Of a stretch of 64,000 bases of DNA, positions 23,901 through 35,900 are shown in pieces. The notes beneath the pieces are model-generated. The model did no database searches and was not told the origin of the DNA. It saw only the letters and a program-made list of their open reading frames with translations. How positions within the stretch are numbered: position 1 is the first letter of the stretch; every line of letters starts with the position of its first letter. The position numbers were made by a program, and so were the translations under genes. The DNA comes from Valencia hispanica (taxonomy: Eukaryota > Chordata > Actinopteri > Cyprinodontiformes > Valenciidae), in the NCBI GenBank assembly GCA_963556495.2, contig OY747705.1, positions 37,843,798-37,907,797 of the forward strand, given 5' to 3'.

Positions 23901-26900
23901 GTGTTGATAATGATGGAAAAAGAAAAGAAGAAAAGAGCGCATTGGGTACATCCTATTCTGGAGTAGAGAGGAGAGTTTGGAGAGTACACAGCTATTTTGT
24001 ATACATTGATTTACTTACAATCTTCATATCCAAGTTCTTCGGCAATGGATCGCCAAACATTATCCCTATAATCGTTGTCCTTGTAGTTTTTCTCTTTTTT
24101 ATTAAAGAGACAAGGGTGCTGGGACACAAAAAGGATCAGACGCTCAGCCATGGTGAAGAAAGATTAGTTACTTCAATGAAAGTGACACTTCAGTTCGCGA
24201 CTCTCGACTCTGATGACGCCATCTCTGATTGGTCAAGTGTTTATCTGTTGGATACGAGTTTTTAAAAAATCAACCTCAATCCTAAAAAATAAAACTCGCA
24301 GGATGGAATTCCGTCAGTGGTGTGCACGTCCCCATTAACTTGACATTGGTTCGAAAGAAAATACTGTCATGCAAATTAATCGCACAAAAAAAATGGACCC
24401 GGTGTGCAAAGACCTTAACTTTTGAAAATAAAACCCTTTAAGCAGGTATTAAACATACTTTTCATGAAGCATAGATTTCTGTATGGAAAATATTTTTTAA
24501 TTGGTCTAATGTAATATTCTAGCCTTAAATGTTGTGTTTTAATTAGCTGTAATCAGAAAATCATCATAGTTAATGGATATAAAAGCTTGAACACTTTAGT
24601 CGGTGTAATTAAGAATAAATAGATATTTAATGTGTTTCCCCTACTGAAAATTTTTTTATTTATTGAATATGAATGTATATTAGATTTCTACAGTATATTG
24701 CAAAAGTATTTGAATCACTTGAAATTTTTCTGTTTTGTCCGGTTACAAGCCGACATTTTTACATGATGGACAAACACAAAGTAGCGAATGACGGAGAAGT
24801 TGAATCAAAACAACTCATGGTCTTTAGTCTGTCTACAAATAACCTAAAAACTGTGTTTTGTATATTTGTAGTCAGGCTCCTTTAAAGCTGTCCAGGGTAT
24901 TTGAGGGAGAGACCACTATCATTTTTAAGATTTATAAAACTTTAATACATAAATATATTCTCCGGACTGCAGCTTTAATGCGATACCCCTAAAAAGAAAA
25001 TTGAGACTAGAGTAGATGATGACTATTCAGTGGACAACGTAACAAAACTGTACAACCAGAGCTACAATAAAATTATTTCGATCAAAGTGCCTTCATGTGT
25101 TAGAACGGCCGATTCAAAGACTCGACTTTCTCCAGCTGAATCAGAGTGAAGACTTTATAAAACTGCTGTTCAGAGACTCCATCCAATGACTCAAATTTTT
25201 GCAAAGAAAATAGACAATACATTTAGTTTTTAGATGTGTAAAGCAGATTAAACATAAACTCAGCAAAAAAAGAAACGTCCTCTGACTTTCAACAGTTTTT
25301 ACTTTCAGTAAACTTAATGTGTGTAAATATTTGTATGAACACTAAAAGAGTCAACACCATAAGACATAAACTAAAAATGTTTCACAGACATGTGACTAAC
25401 AGAAATAGAATAATGTGTCCTTGAATGAAGGGAGGCTCAAAATCAAAAGTACCAGTCAGTATCTGGTGTGGCCACCAGCTGCTTGAAGTACTGCAGTGCA
25501 TCTCCTCCTCATGGACTGGACCAGATTTGTCAGTTCTTGCTGTGAGATGTTACCCCACTCTTCCACCAAGGCACTTGCAAGTTCCTGGACATTTCTGGGA
25601 GGAATGGCCCTAGCCCTCACCCTGCGATCCAACAGGTCCCAGACGTGCTCAATGGGATTGAGATCTGGGCTCTTCGCTGGCCATGGCAGAACACTGACAT
25701 TGCTGTCATGCAGAAACTCACGCACAGAAGGAGCAGTATGGCTGGTGGCATTGTCCTGCTGGAGGATCATGTCCGGATGAGCATGCATAAAGGGTACCAC
25801 ATGAGAGAGGAGGATGTCTTCCCTGTACCGCAAGGCATTGAGATTGCCTGCAATGACAACAAGCTCAGTCCGATGGTGATGTGATATACCGCCCCAGACC
25901 ATGACAGACCCCCCACCTCCAAATCGATCCCGCTCCAGGGTACAGGCCTCGGTGTAACGCTCATTCCTTCGACGATAAACACGAATCCGTCCATCACCCC
26001 TGGTGAGACAAAACCGTGACCCATCAGTGAAGAGCATGTTTTGCCACTCCTGTCTGGTCCAGCGAAGGTGGGTTTGTGCCCATAGGCGGCGTTGTTGCTG
26101 GTGATGTCTGGTAAGGACCTGCCTTACAACAGGCCTACAAGCCCTCAGTCCATCCTCTCTCAGCCTATTGCAGACAGTCTGAGCATTGATGGAGGGATTG
26201 TGTGTTCCTGGTGTGACTCGGGCAGTGTTTGTGGCCATCCTGTACCTGTCACACAGGTGTGATATTCGGATGTGCCGATCCTGTGCAGGTGTTGTTACAC
26301 TTGGTCTTCCACAGCAAGGATGATCAGCTGTCCTTCCTGTCTCCCTGTAGCGCTTTCTTAGGCGTCTCACAGTGCGGACATGGCAATTTATTGCCCTAGC
26401 CACATCAGCAGTCCTCATGCCTCCCTGCAGCATGCCTAATGCACGTTTACTCAGATGAGCAGGGACCCTGGGCATCTTTCTTTGGGTGTCTTTCACAGTC
26501 GGTAGACAAGTCTCTTTAGTTTCCTGCGTTTTTAGAACTGTGACCTTAAATGCCTACTTTCGGTAAGCTGTTAAGGTCTTAACGACCATTCCACAGGTGC
26601 ATGTTAATTAATTGATTATGGTTAATTGAACATGCATGGTAAACATTGTTTAAACCCTTTACAATGAAGATCTGTAAAGTTATTTGGATTTTTAAAACAT
26701 TATTGTTGAAATACACAGTCCTGAAAAAGGGACGTTTCTTTTTTTGCTGAGTTTACATCAAAAGACTTGAAGCTGTAATTAAAAAAAGGAAAAGAATATA
26801 TACTTTGTTCCATTTTCCAATTATGCACTAGTTGGTGTTGGTCTAATAAAATGGTCTTGTCAGGGTGAAGAGAGAGCTGACCCAAAAGGTAACATACCTA

Positions 26901-29900
26901 CCCTAATCTCCGCAGGTTGTCCGTCTCTCCCTTAGAAATAGGGTGAGAAGTCATCAGGTCATGTACACGGACAGCAGGCCGGATGGATAAAATCCCAATA
27001 AAATATGTTAGAATTTGTGGTTGTAATTTGGCAAAATGGGGAAAAAGTTCAATGGGTATGATATATAAAAAGCCAAATAATGACATTAAAATCATATCTG
27101 ATACTATCCCATCCTGTGACTAGATAAAGGTTCTTCTTTGTTTATTTTTTAAGAGAGAAATGCACACAGTTAGATTCTCAGAAGACTCCATCTTTTTATG
27201 ACCATTATCGTATGAACTGATTTAGATTTCTAATTAGATAAAGCTTTGGTAAATGTAATGAAGCTATAGATCAACCATATAACTTAAAGGTCTGAAATGT
27301 TTTTCCATATCAGAAGATTATCAGTAGAAAAATCTTGCAGATAAACTAAACATTTCTCTGGTTGTCTGTTTTAGATTCATTGTTTTTTGGTCCTTTCTAA
27401 GTTCTCATACAGACCAAGGTAGATTTAAGAGTTGTAATGATTTGATGGTTTTGTTTTCCTATTGCTGATCTTAAACACTTGTTTATGATTTTTTAATATT
27501 AGAGCAGTAACATAATTGATGCACACATGAGCATTTAAAATTATTAAAGCAAGTTATCCAAAGACCTCTCTCCTGTGCCGTTTTTGTGTTCCGTGTCACT
27601 AAACGGTTGCCCTTTTTGTATTTCAAGTATATTCCCATCACCAGACCAGGAGTTAGGCCCGTCTGTGGTCCCAGCTGCACACAACACTGGTGGTTCCCTG
27701 CCGGATCTGACTAACATCCAGTTCCCTCCTCCGCTTTCCACCCCACTTGACCCTGAGGACACGGTGTCCTTCCCCTCGCTCAGCTCAGCCAACAGCACGG
27801 GCAGCCTGACCACCAACCTCACCCACCTGGGCATCAGTGCTGCGAGTCACGGTAGGAGCTCTTACATGTACCAAAGGTGTGGAAATGGAGGAAGAAGAAC
27901 GAAAGGAAAAACATGTGTTTAACTCTCCGATTAGGAAAGCAGTGTGTTTTATTCAATATCTTGGGCTACATTTTAAAACAACAGCTTTGTATTTCTTTAA
28001 AAATAAAAAATGTATCAAAATGATTTTACCGTGACCTCAAAATGTTTTAATGTGGAAGTTTATTTATAATAAAAGGAAATGGACCTCGAACACACAAAAT
28101 CTAAGATGTATTTTGTCTAAAAGACAAAATACAACCCAGATGATTTTAGAACACGTTTTGTTGTGTGTCTATTGTGGCATGCTATTCCATGTGCAGAAAA
28201 TGTTAAACCAGGACTGCTGTTAGCTTCTGTGGTTAATACTTTCCTTCGGTTGTTGTGTTGGTTGGTAGAAGTCTACTGTTTGTATCGGTGGGCTGCTGGC
28301 CGCTTCTCATTACTTTTTAAAGTCTCGTCCTCTCTGAGCTGATGAGTATTTTGGCCAGACAACAATAGTTACTCACTACATTTTGTACTGTTAAAGTTAA
28401 TGTGAGTCACAGGGCATCCTCTGCTGCCGCGAGCTCACCAGTCGGCTGTTTATTTGCTGTCAGACTCCCGTTTAAAAATTGTTTCCCGCATGTTCGTTTA
28501 TTCATTATCCTCTTTGCTTTGGAAGGCAACAACGTTCACCCAAGATCTTTCTTGGCGTCTGTGAATAAATGTGCTCTGTGGTGAGCCCAGTGTGTGTGTT
28601 GTTTTCCACTGTTGCAAATGTCCGCTTGTAATAAAAGTGGAGCTTTTAAAAACTGCTGGTTATTGATTTAGTCTGCTGAAGTACGCTGGTTAGGTTGTGT
28701 ATGTCCACATGCATTCTGCTCTAAACCACTCCTTGTTTTATTCACCAGAAGGTTTACATGTTCTTTGTCTAACTTAGCTCTGATGAGTTTTAGGATAATT
28801 GACTTAAGTGGTTGTTGAGCCTCTGAAACAAACCTGCTTAAAGCTGCAGCCTGAACACTGAAATACATTTTGACAAAGATTTGGATCATGAATGAAGGCG
28901 GCTATACACCATTCTTCTTCTCTTTTGGCTTTTCCCTTCAGGGGTCGCTGCAGCGAATCGTATGTCTCCATTTAGTCCTATCCTCTGCATCCTCCACCCT
29001 CACACCAGTGGCTTCATCCTCAGCAACATCACTCCTAAAGAGAATCTCAACATCTTGAGCACTTCAACCTCCAGCTCTGCCTCCTGTCTTTTCCTCATTG
29101 GTTCTGTCTCTAAGCCATACCACACCACTGGCTTGTGCACCTTTCCTTTCTTGCTGAAACCCTTTTGATCACATCTGACACTTTTCGCTGCCCGTTCCAA
29201 CCAGCTTGCACAAACTTCTTCACCTCTTTTCCACACTCCTTTGCCTCTTTTACACTAGGGTCGGCTCAGCCCGGCCCCGAATGACCTGGTTGAGTTTCCA
29301 TTGTCATCTCGGACACAGGCGGGCTCAGCGTAGCAAAAGTTCCAGCAAAAATCAGTCATCACTCCCTGTTTTCAGACATTACAGATGCCGACGCTGGAGC
29401 CGGTATCTCACCGTCCTTTCGTCATAAATGCTGTCCATTTCTGCTAAGCACTTCCAGTGCTTGCGGTCTGCCCCACTCCGGCCGTAATTTGCACTTTAAT
29501 TTTTATCTTGTTTCCCCGAGCAATGTTTTGAGCTCCACTGGAAGCCACGCGCCGCCATTCTCTGTGACGTCACTTCACCTGCACACCGCCAGGCCAATCA
29601 GTGGCTACCACTACATAGTTAGGAGTGGGGGTGACATCACTTTACCGGACCAATCAGTCCATTGGTAGGGGTCTTGGGTCGCCTTGGCCCGCTTTGGACC
29701 GAGACAGAGGTAGTCCCAAATAATGGTGTCGACTCGGCCCAGACAAAGGTAGTGGACCCGACCCGGGTGAAAAAGGGGCAATTATTGCTCTGGACTGTTG
29801 ACCCTAAGTACTTAAAGTCCTCTACCTTGTTTTATTCTACTCCCTGTGACTTCACCATTCCACTTGTGTCTCTGATTTACACACATGTATTCTGTCTTGC

Positions 29901-32900
29901 TGCGACTAATCTTCATTCCTCTATTTTCCAGTACATACCTCCACCTCTCTAGGTTTTCCTCCTACCTGCGCCCAGCTCTCACTGCAGGTCACAATATAAT
30001 CTGCAAACATTGTAGTCCATAAAGACTATACCCTGTTTTTTGTATGAATTGAGAATATTCCAGATTTGTATTTTTATACATATCCCAAATGTAGAGCAAG
30101 TTTTTGGTTTTAATTTTGTTGTATTCAGTATTAGTTGTGGAAAGGGCTCTCCTTTTAAATAGTGAGATTAAAGCGGAGTAGCTTTGCCACTTGTTTATGA
30201 TTTCTTAATGACGGATTCTCACGTGTCCATTTGGTCATTTGGCTTCATTCTAATAGAACGCAGTCATATCTGGATGTGTGACTCCTCTGTTCCCAGGGAT
30301 CACAACACCTTCTCAGCCTTCCATGACTGTAACGGGCCAACGCAGGCAGCCACCCGTGGTGCCACTGACTCTGACCTCTGACCTCCACCTCCAACAGTCC
30401 CAACAGCAGCTCTCGCCCACACTCTCTTCACCTGTTAATATTACACAGGTAAATATCTGTTACAACGGCCCCAACAGGTGTCAGGCTTCACTGTTTTTGC
30501 TCGAGGTGAAACACTATAATGAGCGCGTGTGTGTGTGTGTGTGTGTGTGCGCAGGCTTTGCAAACAGAAACTTTAACTCTGGAACAACAGCTTTCCCAAT
30601 ACCCGCTGTTCAACCAGCTGACTCCTCAGGCCCAAGCTCAGCTACTCAGTGACCTCCAGAAGCAGCCGGCTCTGCCACAGGGCATCCAGCTCATCGCTTT
30701 GCCAACTCTGGCCTCGTCTGGGACAGCCACTGCAAGCAGCCCCTCCCCGGACAGCCAAACCACCGCCAGCATGAGTATCAGCTCGGTAAGAAGCACTGAA
30801 TTCAGTTAGGAAAGCCAAGGCAGTCACAGGTTGAAAGAAATAAGTATTTGCTTGTATTTTTTGCTACTTTAAAGTCAATATTTAAAATCTTTTTGATAAT
30901 TTTTACTTAGAGTTGCCTCTATTGTGCATACAGACAAAATGACCGCTCAAAAAATGTCTCTCTTCATATGTGGAGGTTGTTGATAAAGCTCCTCATTTTG
31001 TCTCCTGTACAGTCACAGCGAAAGGTTTTGGCAGTGACACAGATGTTGTTTTGTGGCTTTAGTGCTGTACATTTCTTTTTTTTTAGACGTTTTAGGGTCA
31101 TTTAACTTTTCAAGACTTTTAATTATCAGATACATGATATTCATGCAGAGAGGCAGTATGTAGAGTTTTGAAGCTTTTTCATAACTTCTCCAGTTTATTC
31201 TGCCATCCTGAATATCTGCTCCGTTGCTAAATCCTGACTGCTTGGAGTTGATCACAGTTTGTTGACTCCTGCTTATCCACCCACTTTTAAAGAGTTGACC
31301 ACAAGTTTTAAATTTAAATAGGATTTTTAAGCCCCTCCATTATCTTCTCTGCCTTGTGGAACGGTTCTACATCAAGCTGAAAAATCCTCATAGCACCAAT
31401 TTGAAGTTGCACTTGGAGGCTGTGTTTAACCTATCCTTATTTAAGGTAATGTTTTTGTGCAGAGCTGTGAGTAAGTCCACTACCTGGGATGATTGGCATT
31501 TAATCAGAGAATGTACCTTTGTAGCAGCCTTCCACTGTCCATCATTAAGCTTCCTGCAGAACATCACTCTCTCTCCTTGATATATTTTTTTAGACACAAG
31601 TATCTTCTTTTCTACCTTTCTCATCATAAGATTAGTGCCCCAAAGTCTCTTTGTGCATGCATATATGTTCTCACTCGCCTGCTGCCGATGTTGATCAAGC
31701 TCTGCACCGGTGACAACTGGATTCTGTAGAAGGATTGATCAGAAGAAATAGTCCCAGCGCTCCGTGAAGCTTTCTTCACTGTTGAACATCTTGCTCTGAA
31801 TTTCTAGATGATCCAGAAAATATTGTGAAGTTGACTTGCCAGAGTTTTCCTTGCATATGAGGCCAGTTTGAATCAAAAAGATCACGCTGCCTTCTTTTCT
31901 TCAGAAGTATTACAAGAAAATGATGATTTCAGTCCCATCAGTGTAGTTGATAATATTGTTCCACTGCAGTAAAACAGTATAATATTAAATTTTCACTTAA
32001 AAATTCAACAAATCAATCCTTTGGATGATAATAATGCCACGATGAACTGAAGCCGCAACATTTGCAAAACGTAGCATATATGCCACTGCCAAACTTTGGC
32101 CTCTGACTGTATAAGTTTTGATCTGATTGCTAAAGATCTGTGTTTGTGAAAGACATGAAGCTTAGTGTTAGCTAACCCTCTTCCCTCCAACAGTATCGCA
32201 ATCAGACTGGCTCACCAGCCACTCAGTCTCCAACCTCCCCAGTCTCCAATCAAGGCTTCTCCCCTGGAGGCTCGCCTCAAGTAAGGGCCCGCCCTCTGAG
32301 CTAGCTGCTGTCTGGGGAAGGGCTTCGCTTCTGAGGGAAAGCTAACAGTGCATAGCCGGGCTGCTTTTCATTCTCTGTGTTCGCACCACTCATGGTGTCA
32401 GCAGCTGCATAACTCATTTCCTCATCACCACTGTCACAGTTCACTGTGTGCATGACAACATGTCGATTTTCTCAGTGTGCACCACACATGATTGAGGTGG
32501 GATTCTCCCTGCATAATTAAAGGCTTTTTCTAGAAATACTTGTTATAATCATGATCTTTTACAATTTACAATTGTGGGTAGATCAGTACAATAACATGTG
32601 ATGTGTCTTTAGTATAGTAATGATTTTTGCACAGGAATGTTTACAACTTGCATCAGAACAGAATGTTTATTCCCAAAGCAACACAATTATATTTCAAGTA
32701 GCTGTCTCATATATTTATATTGCAGTTTATGTTCTGATTTTGGGCATTTATGGGCTATGTCCCGTCTGGTGCATCATTAGCTATTATAATTCAGTCTCAA
32801 ATGGTTAAACAGGGAATCTACCATATAAGAAAGCCAATCTCACACAGTTTAAGGGAACCTCCAGCTCTTGTTATTCTTGCCGCTTTTCTGCCAACATAAA

Positions 32901-35900
32901 TCCATTTTGACCTCTCTCCGTCATGCTGGCTTTCACCTCTTCACCTCCTGTTCTTGAGTGTTTCTGCTGGTGTTTGTTTCCTTCCTAACATGCAGGGGTT
33001 TGTTGTCTTTGTGTATATCTTAGAGTTGTAGGGAAAGCACCAAAGTTTCTCTTTAGTGAACAGAATTGTGATTCTTTTCAAACGGGGCTGCCGCACCCAA
33101 CGTTCACACTGTCATAGACTTGTGTTAGCCCTGGTTATGAGAATCACTTGCTTACGTTTACTGCTCTGTTGGACAGATATGTGTGATGTGTTGTCTTGCT
33201 TTGTTTTCTTTGTTAGCCCATCAGTAAAATATGTGCTTATTAAATTGGATGGTTTCGTTTGTGTTTATTAGAAAGAAATGTGTTCCATTGTTTTATATAC
33301 TTTTTTATGTCCATATTTCCGTTTTCCCTCACAGCACATTCCTGTGGTGGGCAGTATATTTGGGGACTCCTTCTATGATCAGCAGATGGCATCGAGGCAG
33401 ACCAACGCGCTCTCTCACCAGGTAACGACCAACAACCGAGTTCAGAACTGTTCTCAGCTTGTGTCTGCCTCACAAATCTGATCTGTGCCTTTCAGCTCGA
33501 GCAGTTCAACATGATTGAAAGTCCCATCAGCTCGTCCAGCCTTTTCAGCCAGTGCTCCACCCTCAACTACACACAGGCGGCCATGATGGGCCTCACAGGG
33601 AGCAGCTTACAGGACTCGCAGCAGCTCAACTACAGTAGCCATGGCAACATCCCCAACATCATTCTAACAGGTAGCGGCACCACCATCCATCCGTTGTCCT
33701 TCACTCATCCACATTTAGATGGAAGGAAAACTCAGCCATCCACTCCTACCAGCTCATTCTGGGGCATCTGAATGTGTTTCCAGGCTAAAAGAGATTAATA
33801 TAGTTGTGAGACACATAACCGTTTCTTCCCCACTGTCTATTATTTAATCAGACCAAGCTTTGCCTGTTTGACGTCAGTCAGGATTACCAAAACTATTTCT
33901 ATTTGCTACATGCCAAAATTAGAAGATATTTAAAAAAAAATTTTTTAACCTTTCCTTAAATTTAAAAGAATACAGACATGTCCTTAGTAATTGGTAGACT
34001 TGCCTTTCAGACTCTATGACTAGGATAAAATGCTTTTGGTTTCCTTCTACAAACTTCTCACAATGGTTCGCTGGAACTTTGGCCCATTCCTCCTGAGCTG
34101 AGAGCTCTTGTACCCAAGTCAGGTTTTGCAAGCTGTCTTGCTCAAACACAATTTTTCGGCTCTTCCCATACATTTTCTTTGTGATCAAGATCAGGGCTTT
34201 GTGATGGTTCCTCCAAAACATTGACTTTGTTTCCCATTTGTTGTGAAACTTGGGGTCATTTCTCATTTGGAAGACCCATTTGTGTCCAAACTTTAACTTT
34301 CGGGTAGGGCTGGGCATATGGTAAAAAAAATTTATATCACAATAATATATTTCATATCAGTCGATATTGATTCAATTCAATTCAATTCAACAATACTTTA
34401 TTGATCCCAGAGGGAAATTAAGTGTTGGTATAGCTCATATAATTAATTCTTTAAGGAGTTGTTATATATGATGATGGCTGTGGGCAGGAAGGATTTCCTG
34501 TAGCGGTCTGTATTGCAGCGAAACTGAAGAAGCCTCCGACTGAAGACGCTCTGTTGTTGTATGACTGTCTCATGAAGAGGATGCTCAGGGTTGTCCATAA
34601 TTTTTTTGATTTTATGAAGAATCCTTCTTTGCATTATCATCTCCAGATTTTCCACAGTTGTCCCAAGAACAGAACCAGCCTTCTTTATCAGGTTGTTTAG
34701 CCTTTTTAAATCCCTGGCTCTGATGCTGCTACCCCAACAGATGACGGCTGAAGAGATTACACTCTCCACAACAGACTTGTAGAAGATCTGCAGCATCTTG
34801 CTGCAAACCTTGAAGGACCTAAGCTTCCTCAAGAAGTACAGTCTGCTCTGTCCCTTCTTGTAGACGGCTTCACTGTTGCGCCTCCAGTCCAGTCTGTTGT
34901 CAAGGTGAAGTGAACAGTGTTTGATTAATCCCTGTTTCTTCTGAAATCTACAATCATCTCCTTGGTTTTGTTCACATTCAAGGTGAGACGATTGTTTCCA
35001 CACCATGTCACAAAGCGGTCCACCAGCTCTCTGTATTCAGCTTCTTGTCCATCTCTGATACACCCGACAATTGCAGACTCATCTGAGAATTTCTGCAGAT
35101 GACAGGTCTCTGATTTGTACTGGAAGTCTGAGGTGTACCGAGTGAAAAGGAATGGTGAGAGTTCGGTCCCTTGTGGTGCTCCTGTGCTGCTGACCACCTG
35201 GTTTGACACACAATTCTTCAGTCTCACAAACTGTGGTCTGTTTGTCAGGTAGTCATTGATCCAGGTGATTGTTGAGGGCTCCACCTGTGTCTTCAGGAGT
35301 TTCTGACAAAGCAAATCAGGCTGAATTGTGTTAAATGCACTAGAGAAATCAAAGAACATGATCCTCACAGTGCTGCCTGCTTTGTCCAGATGACAGTGGG
35401 TTGGTTGAAGTAGGTGGATGATGGCATCTTCAACTCCAACTCCACAGCGATAAGCAAACTGCAGTGGGTCCTGATACGTTCTTGTTTGCTTACTCAGGGG
35501 TGCCAACAGGAGTCTCTCCAGGACCTTCATGATGTGGGATGTCAGGGCAACGGGTCTATAGTCATTGATGACTGATGGGTGAGTTATTTTGGGTACTGGA
35601 ACAAGGCAGGATGTCTTCCACAACACTGGAACCTTCTCCTGAGTTAGGCTAAGGTTGAAGATGTGCTGCAGAATCCCACAGAGCTGCTCTGCACATGCCT
35701 TCAGGACTCTGGGGCTGACACCATCTGGACCTGCAGCCTTGTTCTGGTTCAGTTTCTCCAGCTGCCTCTTCACCTGACTTTTGGAGACAGACAAGTGGGA
35801 GGGGGAAGCAAAGGGGGGTAGCAGCATTTCCTGACTTGGTTGAAGTCAAACTTGTGGAATTAGAAGAGTCCATGGCTGAGGTGAAGGATAAAACATCCGA

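Noticed and set aside
27575..27922. 115-codon single open frame as a stand-alone gene
   Set aside because: Most of it is crtc1 exon 8 (27628-27851) read through into both introns.
31280..31960. Possible antisense transposase in crtc1 intron 10
   Set aside because: Wording resembles decayed transposon text, but I could not match ends or catalytic regions to any family.
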